From Kaistella sp. 97-N-M2 (GTDB taxonomy: Bacteria; Bacteroidota; Bacteroidia; Flavobacteriales; Weeksellaceae): 64,000 bases of DNA. Positions within the stretch are counted from its first letter, which is position 1. The number at the start of each line of letters is the position of its first letter. The stretch is from assembly GCF_021513235.1 (NCBI RefSeq), contig NZ_CP090976.1, positions 806,001 through 870,000 on the forward strand. The letters run 5' to 3'. Below the pieces are notes generated by a model. The model did no database searches. It worked only from the letters and a program-made list of their open reading frames with translations, and was not told where the DNA came from. Of this stretch, positions 43,099 through 51,450 are shown piece by piece. Position numbers and translations under genes: made by a program.

Positions 43099-44013
43099 AT
43101 GAATCTTAACATTACCAACGAAACCTCCAAACTAAAATCAGTCGTGCTGGGCATGCCCAATTCTATGGGACATCCTCATTCCTTAGAAGACAGTTACGAT
43201 GCGAAAAGTTATCAATCCTTACAAAACGGCATCTATCCTACGGAAGATCACATTGTTCAGGAAATGACGGAGTTCGAAAAAATCTTAAGAAAACACGATG
43301 TGGAAGTATTTCGCCCTAATCTGATCAACGATTATAATCAGGTTTTTGCGCGGGATGTCGCTTTTGTTATCGATGATAAAATGATTATCTCCAATATTAT
43401 TCAGGATCGGTATGACGAGCAGGATGCTTACCGTAAAATATTCGCACGCGTTGGCTGGAAAAAAATCATCAATCTTCCGGATACGGCTCATATCGAAGGT
43501 GGCGATGTTATCGTGTGGAATGATTTCCTCTTTATCGGCACGTGTTTCTCCGAAGATTACCGAAATTTTAAAACCGCGCGCACAAACGAATACGCCATTG
43601 AGGTTTTAAAGGAATACTTCCCGAAAAAAAGAATTATCGATCTGGAATTAAAAAAGAACGACATCGACCCGTACCAAGGCATTCTTCATTTGGACTGCAC
43701 CTTTAATCCCATCGGGACAGACAAATGCATTATCTATAAGGACGGATTTGTCGACGAAAGTGATTATCGGCTTTTGATCGACATTTTTGGCGAGGAAAAC
43801 TGTTTCCACGTGACGCAGCAGGAAATGTTTGAAATGAATCCGAACATTTTTTCGATTTCTCCCGAAATTGTAGTGTCGGACTCTTCTTTTACGAGAATGA
43901 ACGATCACCTCCGGAACGAATGGGGAATGACGGTAGAAGAAATTACGTATCGCGAGATCTCGAAAATGGGTGGTTTGTTGCGATGTTCTACACTTCCTTT
44001 AGTGCGCGAATAA
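43099..44013 (+). CDS. Arginine deiminase/dimethylargininase-type amidinotransferase-fold hydrolase
   Basis: A 304-residue guanidine-modifying enzyme with the five-bladed propeller fold. Visible site residues are in VFARDVAFVIDD, HIEGGDVIVW (about 132-141, Glu/Gly/Gly-Asp), LHLDCTFNPIG (His, about 197) and the catalytic Cys in MGGLLRCSTLPLVRE (about 296) at the C-terminus. Members release citrulline or ornithine from arginine-like compounds or transfer amidino groups. With a second member 750 bp away (44766) the locus points to arginine/citrulline handling. Which reaction it performs cannot be read from sequence alone. Confidence 0.88.
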   Translation: MNLNITNETSKLKSVVLGMPNSMGHPHSLEDSYDAKSYQSLQNGIYPTEDHIVQEMTEFEKILRKHDVEVFRPNLINDYNQVFARDVAFVIDDKMIISNIIQDRYDEQDAYRKIFARVGWKKIINLPDTAHIEGGDVIVWNDFLFIGTCFSEDYRNFKTARTNEYAIEVLKEYFPKKRIIDLELKKNDIDPYQGILHLDCTFNPIGTDKCIIYKDGFVDESDYRLLIDIFGEENCFHVTQQEMFEMNPNIFSISPEIVVSDSSFTRMNDHLRNEWGMTVEEITYREISKMGGLLRCSTLPLVRE

Positions 44014-44029
44014 ATTCAAAACAAAAATT

Positions 44030-44692
44030 TCAGGAACTCAATTGTTTCAGCTTTTTAATTTCCTCCTCTGTTACGAATGTATCATAATCTTTTATGGCCG
44101 AGGAATGAAAACTCGTTGCGCCTGTAAATTCTTTCAGCGCCGCGATATTGCCGGAGCGCACGCCGCCGCCAATTAAGATCTCAATCTTGTGGGAATACTT
44201 TTCGACAAGATTTTTAAGGTTGTCCTTTCCTTCCATCGCAGTGCCTTTTCCACCTGAGGTTAAAACGCTTCGGAAACCAAGTTTAATTAAAGTTTGAATT
44301 GATTTGTCCAAATCTGAAGTTCGGTCGAAAGCCCGATGAAATGTGCACGGAGTATCGCCCGCAAGTGTAAGAAGTTCTTTATTTTTAGCGACATCGATTT
44401 CGTTCTGCGCATCTAAAATGCCAAATACAAAACCGTCGGCGCCGGCTTCTTTGAAGGTGATGATGCTGCTTTTCATCTGGATGAATTCTGCGGCGGAATA
44501 ATAAAACGGACCACCTTTCGGACGAATCATAACGTAAACCGGCGTTTTATAATTGCGTTTTAGGTGCAGGAATTCGTAAAAATCGGGCGTGGTTCCCCCA
44601 AGTTCCATATTGTCGCAGAATTCAATGCGGTCCGCCATAGAATGTAAGGCAGTTTCGGCGGAAGTGATTTCAAAACAGGCAATTTCTAGCAT
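44030..44692 (-). CDS. cutC: CutC family protein
   Basis: A 220-residue TIM-barrel protein of the CutC family, named for copper homeostasis although a direct metal role is disputed. It shows MLEIACFEITSAETAL, RIEFCDNMELGGTTPDF, VMIRPKGGPFYYSAAE, TFHRAFDRTSD, RSVLTSGGKGTAMEG and ILIGGGVRSGNI. The ATG at 44692 fits the family; a longer ORF from 44743 adds an unrelated stretch. It stands on the opposite strand between the two amidinotransferase-fold genes. Confidence 0.95.
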   Translation of the reverse strand: MLEIACFEITSAETALHSMADRIEFCDNMELGGTTPDFYEFLHLKRNYKTPVYVMIRPKGGPFYYSAAEFIQMKSSIITFKEAGADGFVFGILDAQNEIDVAKNKELLTLAGDTPCTFHRAFDRTSDLDKSIQTLIKLGFRSVLTSGGKGTAMEGKDNLKNLVEKYSHKIEILIGGGVRSGNIAALKEFTGATSFHSSAIKDYDTFVTEEEIKKLKQLSS

Positions 44693-44719
44693 GGGTTTTT
44701 TATTATCTATAAATTTAAG

Positions 44720-44727
44720 TATTTTTG
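44720..44727 (+). promoter_or_regulatory. -7 promoter element of ctlX
   Basis: TATTTTTG matches TAnnTTTG, 38 bases before the ATG at 44766. Confidence 0.45.
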
Positions 44728-44765
44728 CGCAATAGCAGATCAATGCTAACTAAAACTTATATTTA

Positions 44766-45692
44766 ATGCAAACAGCCAGTACCGTTTTGATGGTAGAACC
44801 GATCGCTTTCGGCTACAATTCTCAAACTGCAGAAAACAATTATTTCCAGGTAGAACAGAAAGATGCCGACATTCAGGAAAAAGCGCTTCAGGAATTCAAT
44901 GATTTTGCGGCCAAACTTCGCAGTAAGGGCGTCAAAGTTGTTACGGTACAGGATACTTTGGAGCCGCACTCGCCGGACTCCATTTTCCCGAACAACTGGG
45001 TGAGTTTTCACGAGAACGGAAAAGCAGTTTTTTATCCCATGTTTGCGCCGAACAGACGCGTAGAAAGACGTACCGACATTTTAGATACGCTGAGAAGCGA
45101 AGGCTTTTCGATTGAGAAAGTGGAAGATTTTTCCCATTTCGAAAATGAAGAAAAATATCTGGAAGGAACCGGAAGCATGATTTTCGACCACGATTATAAA
45201 ATCGCGTACGGGTCGGTTTCGCTGCGGTTGGATGAAGAATTATTTAGAAAATTCTGCGCGGAATTCGGCTTTACTCCCGTTGTTTTTCACTCCTTTCAAA
45301 ATGTAGGCGATCAAAGATTACCTATTTATCACACGAATGTGATGATGTGCGTGGCGAAAGAGTTTGTGGTTATTTGTCTGGACTGCATCGATGATGAAAT
45401 GGAGCGGGAAAAAGTTCAGGAAGTCATCAAATCAACCAATAAAGAACTGATCGAAATTTCCGAAGACCAGCTTCAGCAGTTTGCGGGAAATATGCTGCAG
45501 GTTCAAAACGAAGCAGGCGAGAAATTTTTGGTGATGAGCGAAACGGCTTACAAATCTTTAACATCAGACCAAATTCAACGCATCGAAAATCACTGCGAAA
45601 TTATTCATGCAGATCTGAACACGATAGAAACGAACGGCGGCGGCAGCGCAAGATGCATGTTGGCGGAAGTTTTTTTACCGAAAGCATTGTAA
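44766..45692 (+). CDS. ctlX: CtlX-type citrulline utilization hydrolase (amidinotransferase fold)
   Basis: A 308-residue hydrolase of the citrulline-utilization (FN0238-like) branch of the amidinotransferase superfamily. Signs are TVLMVEPIAFGYNSQTAENN at the N-terminus, SIFPNNWVSFHENGKAVFYP (about 75-94), YLEGTGSMIFDH (about 134-145), YHTNVMMCVAKEFVVIC (His near 192) and the C-terminal catalytic Cys in NGGGSARCMLAEVFLPK (near 298). It is distinct from the enzyme at 43099, which has the ADI/DDAH-like pattern. The two may act in the same arginine/citrulline route, an inference from proximity. Confidence 0.9.
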   Translation: MQTASTVLMVEPIAFGYNSQTAENNYFQVEQKDADIQEKALQEFNDFAAKLRSKGVKVVTVQDTLEPHSPDSIFPNNWVSFHENGKAVFYPMFAPNRRVERRTDILDTLRSEGFSIEKVEDFSHFENEEKYLEGTGSMIFDHDYKIAYGSVSLRLDEELFRKFCAEFGFTPVVFHSFQNVGDQRLPIYHTNVMMCVAKEFVVICLDCIDDEMEREKVQEVIKSTNKELIEISEDQLQQFAGNMLQVQNEAGEKFLVMSETAYKSLTSDQIQRIENHCEIIHADLNTIETNGGGSARCMLAEVFLPKAL

Positions 45693-45787
45693 AATTCAGT
45701 GAAAAAAAACGGAAGAGAAGATTTGAATTTACCCGAAAAAAATCGATTTGCTCGATCCCAATTTACCATAAAATATTTTAAATAAAA

Positions 45788-45814
45788 AAAGCCCTCAGAA
45801 ATTCTGGGGGCTTT
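45788..45814 (-). terminator. Terminator of the TonB-dependent receptor gene
   Basis: A stem of about 13 pairs with one mismatch (AAAGCCCTCAGAA / TTCTGGGGGCTTT) followed by T-rich sequence on the minus strand, 34 bases past the receptor stop. Confidence 0.8.
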
Positions 45815-45847
45815 CTCGAAAAATAAAATATATAATGAAGTAATAGT

Positions 45848-48064
45848 TTATCGCGTTCTGGATTTAATGTCTTTGTCGGCGCTGTCGATGTCGCGTACTT
45901 TTTTAACTTTCTGATTTCCAAAGTTGTAAACGATAGTCAGTTCCAGACTTTGGTTGTACCGATTTTGGTTGATGTAGTTGTAATTGCCATTTGTCTGGTA
46001 GTCTTCAATTTCCACCAAATTCGTTTTCAGCGCATCGTTAAGACCGAGGGAAAACGTCCATTGATCCCAGATTTTCTTCACATTTAAATCTAAACTCATC
46101 AAGCTTTTCAACTCTCCCAAATCTAAGCGCTGTTTATCGACGTAGAAATAATTGACACCCAAAAACCAGGTTTTATTTTTGTCGAGGCGGATGTTGTTGT
46201 TGGTTTGAAGTACGAAGCTGTTGGATTTGATATGATTTTCGTAAAGCGGAAAAATGTCGCCGGTTAAAGGATCCATATCTAAACTTCCGTCGTTAACATT
46301 GCGCTGAACGCCAACGTTGAAGTTGCTCGTCAGGTAACCTTTAAAAAAGCTTTTCTGCATTCCGATCATGGCACTCATCTCCTGCTGGTCGCCGAAATTG
46401 GTCCGGATATATCTCAACTGATTTTTACCGTTGATCACGCCCTGCAACGGAACCTGCGTAATGACATCTTTTGTAAAAGTATGTTTCAAAATCAGAAAAT
46501 ACGAATTTTTATACATGTACGTAAACTCATGATTATACACGGAAGAAGCTTTCACGAAAGGATTGTTTTGGGTATAATTAAATTCCGTTAAAATATTTCG
46601 CACGGGATTCAGCTCCCAAAAACTCGGTCTCCGCATTCTGCTCGAAAAGGCATAAGAAATATTGTTGTTATCGTTAACGGCGTAGTTGAGACTTACATAA
46701 GGTAAAAATTTATCGTAATCTCTTTTGATGTTGCGCAGTTTTTCGTCCTGTGCGTTATCCGATTTTCCGAGACTTTGGGTCAGTTCATATCGCGCACCGA
46801 TCTTTCCGGAGAATTTGGGCGAAAAGATTTTTTCAAGGGTTACGTAACCGCCGTAAATATTTTCGTCATATAAAAAATGATTGGGCTTCTGCGTAAGCGA
46901 ATCGTTTCTGTAATTAAAAGTGTCGTATTTCGTATCGTTGTCGGTTTTTGTTTTATTAAAATTGCCGCCGAAAGAAAGAGTGAGGTCTTTTTTAAACTTT
47001 TGAATATAATCTGCGGTAGCCGAAAAATTATCGATGTACTGCGGCTGTTCCATATAAATCTTCTGCAGTATTCCTAAATCATTTTTATTCGCGTCGGACT
47101 TAATGGTGAAGTTATTCGAACTTTGAAATCTGCGGTACAAAAGGCCGGCGGCGTTTAAATTCAGTTTACTGCCAAGCGAATCGGTTTTCATTTCGTAGTT
47201 TAAATTAACCGAATTATTATACGATCTCGCGTTTTCTTTGCTTCTGGTCCACGTATAATCGGTGGTATTTTCGGCTAAATCGGTGGTCGTATTGAAGAGG
47301 TTGATGGTGGAATCATAACTTCGGTTTGCACGCGAATTATAGGTCAGCGCCAAACTGTTGTTGTCGTTAAACTGGTAATCGATGTTCAGATAGCCGCCCA
47401 GATTTCTGTTCGGATCGGAAATTCGGCCTTCGGACTGGTTAGTGGCGGCGCTGTTTCCGTTTCGCAAAATATAATACTGTTCTTCAATATTATCGTTCGT
47501 GTTAATATTCGTGCTGATGCCTAATTTATCTTTTCTGTAATTTAAACTTACGCCGGCGCCGGAAGAATTATTGTAACTCTGCTCATTATTCATGCGCATA
47601 TTTCCGTTCAGGCCGTCGCCAACTTTCTTTTTCAAAATGATGTTGATGATCCCGTCCGAAGATTCCACTTTAAATTCACTTCCGGGCAAGGTGATGACCT
47701 CAATTTTCTGAATATTTTCTGCCGGTGTATTTTTTAAAAACTGCACCAGCGATTCCGCATCCATCTGCGTTTCGCGGCCATTGATATAAATTACAGCGTT
47801 GGATTTTCCGGCGATAGTAAGTGTTTTATCATCCGTAGAAGAAACCAAAGGTGTTTCTTTCAACAATCCGAAAGCCGTATTTCCTTTCGCTACCGGCGAA
47901 TTGGCAACGTCATACACGAAACGGTCGCTTTCTTTTTTGAAGATCTTTTTCGTCATAACAACTCCTTCAATTTTCTGAACTTTTACAGAGTCGTTTTTTT
48001 GATTTCCCTGCGCAAAAGCGAGCGTGGCAGAAAGTAAAGAGAGCGTAGTAATTAGTTTTTTCAT
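45848..48064 (-). CDS. TonB-dependent receptor / outer-membrane beta-barrel family protein
   Basis: A 738-residue outer-membrane protein. Signal peptide 1-18 (SATLAFAQG), a plug domain (about 45-155: DVANSPVAKGNTAFGLLKETPL, AVIYINGRETQ, IQKIEVITLPGSEF and SDGIINIILKKK), then a large barrel of the OMP_b-brl_3 type to the end. There is no carboxypeptidase-like beta-sandwich in front of the plug and no SusD partner, so it is not a SusC. The ligand is unknown. The gene stands alone with a strong promoter and a 120-base repeated leader, which suggests regulated expression. Confidence 0.88.
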   Translation of the reverse strand: MKKLITTLSLLSATLAFAQGNQKNDSVKVQKIEGVVMTKKIFKKESDRFVYDVANSPVAKGNTAFGLLKETPLVSSTDDKTLTIAGKSNAVIYINGRETQMDAESLVQFLKNTPAENIQKIEVITLPGSEFKVESSDGIINIILKKKVGDGLNGNMRMNNEQSYNNSSGAGVSLNYRKDKLGISTNINTNDNIEEQYYILRNGNSAATNQSEGRISDPNRNLGGYLNIDYQFNDNNSLALTYNSRANRSYDSTINLFNTTTDLAENTTDYTWTRSKENARSYNNSVNLNYEMKTDSLGSKLNLNAAGLLYRRFQSSNNFTIKSDANKNDLGILQKIYMEQPQYIDNFSATADYIQKFKKDLTLSFGGNFNKTKTDNDTKYDTFNYRNDSLTQKPNHFLYDENIYGGYVTLEKIFSPKFSGKIGARYELTQSLGKSDNAQDEKLRNIKRDYDKFLPYVSLNYAVNDNNNISYAFSSRMRRPSFWELNPVRNILTEFNYTQNNPFVKASSVYNHEFTYMYKNSYFLILKHTFTKDVITQVPLQGVINGKNQLRYIRTNFGDQQEMSAMIGMQKSFFKGYLTSNFNVGVQRNVNDGSLDMDPLTGDIFPLYENHIKSNSFVLQTNNNIRLDKNKTWFLGVNYFYVDKQRLDLGELKSLMSLDLNVKKIWDQWTFSLGLNDALKTNLVEIEDYQTNGNYNYINQNRYNQSLELTIVYNFGNQKVKKVRDIDSADKDIKSRTR

Positions 48065-48083
48065 GGCTTAAGTTTTAAAAAGA

Positions 48084-48154
48084 AAAAGAAGGAAGCTTGG
48101 TTATTAGTTTTGATTGGTTATCAGTTCGGTTATTAGTTTTTGCTTCCTTCTTTT
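48084..48154 (-). repeat. Inverted repeat with internal tandem repeats in the leader of the TonB-dependent receptor
   Basis: Thirteen bases (AAAAGAAGGAAGC) are perfectly repeated in inverse (GCTTCCTTCTTTT) around a 45-base loop. The loop itself holds three copies of GGTTATTAG/CAGTT-type repeats (starting about 48099, 48115 and 48128), with a diverged fourth just outside. On the transcript the 3' arm is followed by a U-rich run, so the hairpin could act as an attenuator or as an mRNA-stabilising stem. Confidence 0.7.
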
Positions 48155-48193
48155 CTCTGGTCAGTAGTTTTAGTTTTATTGGATCTTACATTG

Positions 48194-48225
48194 CAAAGAT
48201 ATATATTTATTTTAGTATTATGCAA
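48194..48225 (-). promoter_or_regulatory. Promoter of the TonB-dependent receptor gene, with possible operator
   Basis: On the minus strand TTG (48225-48223) is followed after 21 bases by TATCTTTG (48201-48194). Across the -33 lies GTATT-ATGC-AATAC (about 48215-48228), a small inverted repeat that could bind a regulator. Region 48226-48350 shows nothing else. Confidence 0.6.
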
Positions 48226-48358
48226 TACAAAGTAGTGTAACATTTTGATTTCAATATTTAAATGACTGAAAACCAGCTTAAAAAATTTACGTAACTAAAT
48301 TTGCAGTACCCTAAAGACAAACGAAAAGCCGAAAGTGTTACATCCGAACACAAAAAAA

Positions 48359-48377
48359 GAGCGGAAAAAATCCGCTC
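48359..48377 (-). terminator. Terminator of the DUF3817-type gene
   Basis: A 7-bp perfect stem (GAGCGGA / TCCGCTC) followed by T-rich sequence on the minus strand. Confidence 0.8.
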
Positions 48378-48417
48378 CAGTTTTTAAAAAAAATTAGAAT
48401 TATCGGGCAGGGAGAAA

Positions 48418-48756
48418 TTATTCTCTGCCGAAACGCGCCAGTTTTTTATCAATCCAAATGGTCGCAAACGGAAAGAAGGCAGCAATCACCGCAAACACGG
48501 TGTCTTCGTCATCCCACCGAAAGATCTTCCGTGCAGACATCAACATCAAAAGATAAAGACTGAAAAAGAGTCCGTGAATGTTGCCGACGATAATAATGTA
48601 AATTGTAGGTAAAAGCGCATCGCGGTCGTACCGGATCCAGATCATGGCGCTGAAGAGAAAACACCAGGAAACTGCTTCTGCGACGCAAATCTGCTTAAAC
48701 CATTTTATTAGTTTTTCTTCAGAATATTTTGAAAAAAAGTTTTCGATGAAGTTCAT
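48418..48756 (-). CDS. DUF3817-type small integral membrane protein
   Basis: A 112-residue protein with three predicted membrane helices. The pattern AEAVSWCFLFSAMIW (about 27-41), GNIHGLFFSLYLLMLM (about 59-74) and FAVIAAFFPFATIWIDKKL (about 88-106) matches DUF3817 (YdzA-like). Function is unknown. It lies 74 bp downstream of nadD on the same strand. Confidence 0.85.
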   Translation of the reverse strand: MNFIENFFSKYSEEKLIKWFKQICVAEAVSWCFLFSAMIWIRYDRDALLPTIYIIIVGNIHGLFFSLYLLMLMSARKIFRWDDEDTVFAVIAAFFPFATIWIDKKLARFGRE

Positions 48757-48830
48757 ATCGGGAAATAAATTGCTTTACTGAAAAGATCAACGCCAAATTT
48801 ACGGATTAAAAAGCCTTTAACCGAACATTT

Positions 48831-49415
48831 CTACCTATAAGCGCTGCTGCCATCAAGATATTCGAAAACCTCTGGCGGCAGCATGGGCCGCACATTTTTG
48901 CCGGCTTTGATCATGTTGCGGATTTCCGTAGCTGAAATTTCTACAATGGGCGCGCTAATTAAGGAAATATTTTCGTGCTGAAGATATTCGTGATCTTTCT
49001 TTTCCCCTTCGAAAGTCCGTGGATAAACGATGATCTGATGATTTTTAATTAAAGTTTCGGAGTTTTTCCACTTCGAAAGGCTTTTCAGATTGTCTTCGCC
49101 CATCATCAGGGCAAAAGAATAATCGGGATGTTTTTCGTGCAGATAGGTTAACGTATCAATCGTATAACTCGGCTTTGGCAAAGAAAACTCCACGTTGGAA
49201 GCGCGCATTTTCGGGTAATTTTTAACCGCGACCTGCACCATATCTAACCGGTTATGATCGCTCAGCAAAGATTTTTTGTCTTTAAAAGGGTTTTGCGGGC
49301 TCACTACAAACCACAATTCCTCCATATCGGAGTTTTCCAGAATATAGTTCGCCAAAATTAAATGTCCGATATGGATGGGATTGAAACTCCCGAAAAACAA
49401 GCCTATTTTTTTCAT
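48831..49415 (-). CDS. nadD: Nicotinate-nucleotide adenylyltransferase
   Basis: A 194-residue NadD that makes nicotinate adenine dinucleotide from nicotinate mononucleotide and ATP in NAD synthesis. The nucleotidyltransferase motifs are LFFGSFNPIHIGHLILA at the N-terminus (HxGH site) and ISATEIRNMIKAGKN (SxTxxR, about 158-172). Middle parts MMGEDNLKSLSKWKN and VSPQNPFKDKK are also typical. Length and start are normal. Confidence 0.96.
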   Translation of the reverse strand: MKKIGLFFGSFNPIHIGHLILANYILENSDMEELWFVVSPQNPFKDKKSLLSDHNRLDMVQVAVKNYPKMRASNVEFSLPKPSYTIDTLTYLHEKHPDYSFALMMGEDNLKSLSKWKNSETLIKNHQIIVYPRTFEGEKKDHEYLQHENISLISAPIVEISATEIRNMIKAGKNVRPMLPPEVFEYLDGSSAYR

Positions 49416-49626
49416 GAATTTTAATTTGTCAATCTTTCAAAGCCGATTTTACCTGAAAGTTTATAATGATGTTCTAAAGATAAAAATTAATTAATTAACG
49501 CGCCAGCCGCGGCTGTCTGATTTCGTTTCTTAAATTTTATTTTGAAAATCATCTTTATTTTCATTAAAAAATTCGTCTGTATAATAAACTTCCGTAAATT
49601 GAGTTTCACATTGTGAACCATTATTA

Positions 49627-51231
49627 TTGAAAATATTCTATCTCATATTTCTGCTGTGCATCTGTGTTTTTTTTAAAGCTCAGGAAAAAGAATATCAACT
49701 CATCGATGCAACGACGAATAAAAAAACAATTGTCCGGGATTCTGTTTCCGCGGTAAAGTTTCTGGATTCACTTTCTCAAAATAATTATTATTTAACGGAA
49801 GTTCTAAGCGTTAAAAAGGATGGCGCCATTACCGAAATTTATTTTGATAAAGGCAAAAATTTCAACGAAGCTCAGGTCAAAATTCCGCAAGAAATTGCCA
49901 AAACTTCAAAGATCGAAACCGAATTTTTTACGAAAAATTTAGACTCTCTTAAAAAAGAAATCAGCGAAAGGTACCGAAATCAGGGATTTGCATTTAACCG
50001 CGTGAAATCGAAATTTACGGGGATGAAAAACAACATTCCGCAGGTGGAGATTTCCGTAATCGAAGGCGCACAAAGAAAAATTGATGCTTTTGTTATTAAA
50101 GGTTACGAAAAAGTGCCCTCGCGTTTCATCAAAAATTTAGAAACAGAATTCAAAGGAAAAACCTACGACGATAAGAATTTAGTCGCGCTGAACCAGTCGT
50201 TACAAAATCATCCTTTTGTCCTTCTGGAGAAACCGCCGCAAACGCTTTTTACAAAAGATTCGACGCAGGTTTTTCTGTTTCTGCAGAAAAAGAAATCCAA
50301 CTCTTTCGACGGCGTCATCGGTTTTGGAAACGACAAAACCGATAAATTTACGTTCAATGGAAGTTTAAACGTGAATTTCAGAAATATGTTCAACAGCTTC
50401 GAAACGGTGAATATCTTCTGGCAGCGGAATCCGGATAAAGCGCAGACTTTCGATCTGCAAACCGACATCCCGTATCTCTTTAAGTCCAATATCGGAACCA
50501 ACATCAACGTCAATATTTTTCGGCAGGATTCCACTTTTGCAAGTGTAAAATTATTGCCGAGCGTTTACCTTCATTTAACCAACCGCCAGAAACTTGGTCT
50601 TCGCGGACGTTTTGAAACTTCCACGGTGACGGATTCGCTTTATGTTCAGGGAAAAGATTTTAATAAAAAAGGCATCGGATTGTGGTACGAAATTACAGAA
50701 CCTTCGGACGTAGAACTTTTTCTTTACAAAACACGGATCCGGGCAGAAGCGGATTATATTTCGACGAAGTACACGAAAGAAAATATCGACGTTCAGCAAA
50801 ATAATTTTCTGGTCTCGGCGGAAAGAAATTTTCATATTTCGGGCAACCATTACTTAAACCTGCGGGCTGAAACTGCCTTATTAAATTCAAAAAACGAATT
50901 TGCGACGAACGAACTTTTACGTTTTGGCGGCTGGAATTCTTTCCGTGGCTTTAACGAAAACTCTCTGTTGGCAGATTTCTACTATTTCGGCACCGCGGAG
51001 TACCGTTATCTCGTGGGGAATCAGGCTTTTTTTGATGTCTTCGGACAATACGGCCAACTCAACAACAAAAGCATCGGCCTTCAGCCCAAATTGTACAGCG
51101 CTGGACTAGGTTTCAACTTTTTTCTGCCTATCGGCCTCATGAGTTTTCAGATTTCAAACGGGAATGAGTTCGGAAATCCCGTGAAATTCGGCGATACAAA
51201 AATCCACTGGGGCATTCTGAGCCGCTTTTAA
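49627..51231 (+). CDS. Omp85-like outer-membrane protein (POTRA plus barrel)
   Basis: A 534-residue exported protein with a signal peptide (1-18, CVFFKAQ), one to two POTRA-like domains (about 80-220, LKKEISERYRNQGFAFNRV, VEISVIEGAQRKIDAFVIKG) and a barrel containing the loop motif RFGGWNSFRGFNENSL (about 432-447). It ends in a barrel strand (IHWGILSRF). It is shorter than BamA or TamL and nearer in size to two-partner-secretion translocators, though homology to those is not clear. There is no ATG at the signal peptide; a TTG at 49627 is the start. The gene is alone, 220 bp before the giant-protein operon. Confidence 0.82.
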   Translation: MKIFYLIFLLCICVFFKAQEKEYQLIDATTNKKTIVRDSVSAVKFLDSLSQNNYYLTEVLSVKKDGAITEIYFDKGKNFNEAQVKIPQEIAKTSKIETEFFTKNLDSLKKEISERYRNQGFAFNRVKSKFTGMKNNIPQVEISVIEGAQRKIDAFVIKGYEKVPSRFIKNLETEFKGKTYDDKNLVALNQSLQNHPFVLLEKPPQTLFTKDSTQVFLFLQKKKSNSFDGVIGFGNDKTDKFTFNGSLNVNFRNMFNSFETVNIFWQRNPDKAQTFDLQTDIPYLFKSNIGTNINVNIFRQDSTFASVKLLPSVYLHLTNRQKLGLRGRFETSTVTDSLYVQGKDFNKKGIGLWYEITEPSDVELFLYKTRIRAEADYISTKYTKENIDVQQNNFLVSAERNFHISGNHYLNLRAETALLNSKNEFATNELLRFGGWNSFRGFNENSLLADFYYFGTAEYRYLVGNQAFFDVFGQYGQLNNKSIGLQPKLYSAGLGFNFFLPIGLMSFQISNGNEFGNPVKFGDTKIHWGILSRF

Positions 51232-51298
51232 AAAAAGGTGATTTTCACGTTTTTTAATCACGTCTGCATTTTTTTCTAAATTTTTCGACAAAAACTTA

Positions 51299-51306
51299 TA
51301 CCTTTG
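51299..51306 (+). promoter_or_regulatory. -7 promoter element of the giant-protein operon
   Basis: TACCTTTG matches TAnnTTTG. Transcription from here would give a leader of about 135 bases before the ATG at 51451 and would include the 25-codon ORF at 51336. Confidence 0.5.
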
Positions 51307-51333
51307 TTTTGCATTCGGTAATATCCTATATAC

Positions 51334-51394
51334 CAATGCATTACGCGGCAACTAACACCAGTGGTTGCGAGACAGGTCTGCAGCAATGCATTAC
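51334..51394 (+). repeat. Pair of direct repeats CAATGCATTAC in the leader
   Basis: The 11-base sequence occurs at 51334-51344 and 51384-51394, exactly 50 bases apart. Each contains the palindrome ATGCAT. The first copy supplies the start codon of the small ORF. Confidence 0.7.
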
Positions 51395-51413
51395 TTCTGA
51401 AAAAGAAGTCTGA
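51336..51413 (+). CDS. Possible 25-residue leader peptide
   Basis: An ATG 30 bases past the -7 element opens a 25-codon frame with the centre SGCETGLQQC and a charged end (SEKEV). It has two Cys, no hydrophobic segment and no clear ribosome binding site. It could be a leader peptide, a small secreted or modified peptide, or chance. It is not recognised. Confidence 0.25.
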   Translation: MHYAATNTSGCETGLQQCITSEKEV

Positions 51414-51450
51414 AAAAAACTAAAAACTACCCACCTCAAAATTCGACAAG

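Noticed and set aside
48084..48154. Inverted repeat as insertion-sequence ends
   Set aside because: Only 71 bases in total with no transposase and no target-site duplication; a leader hairpin explains it better.
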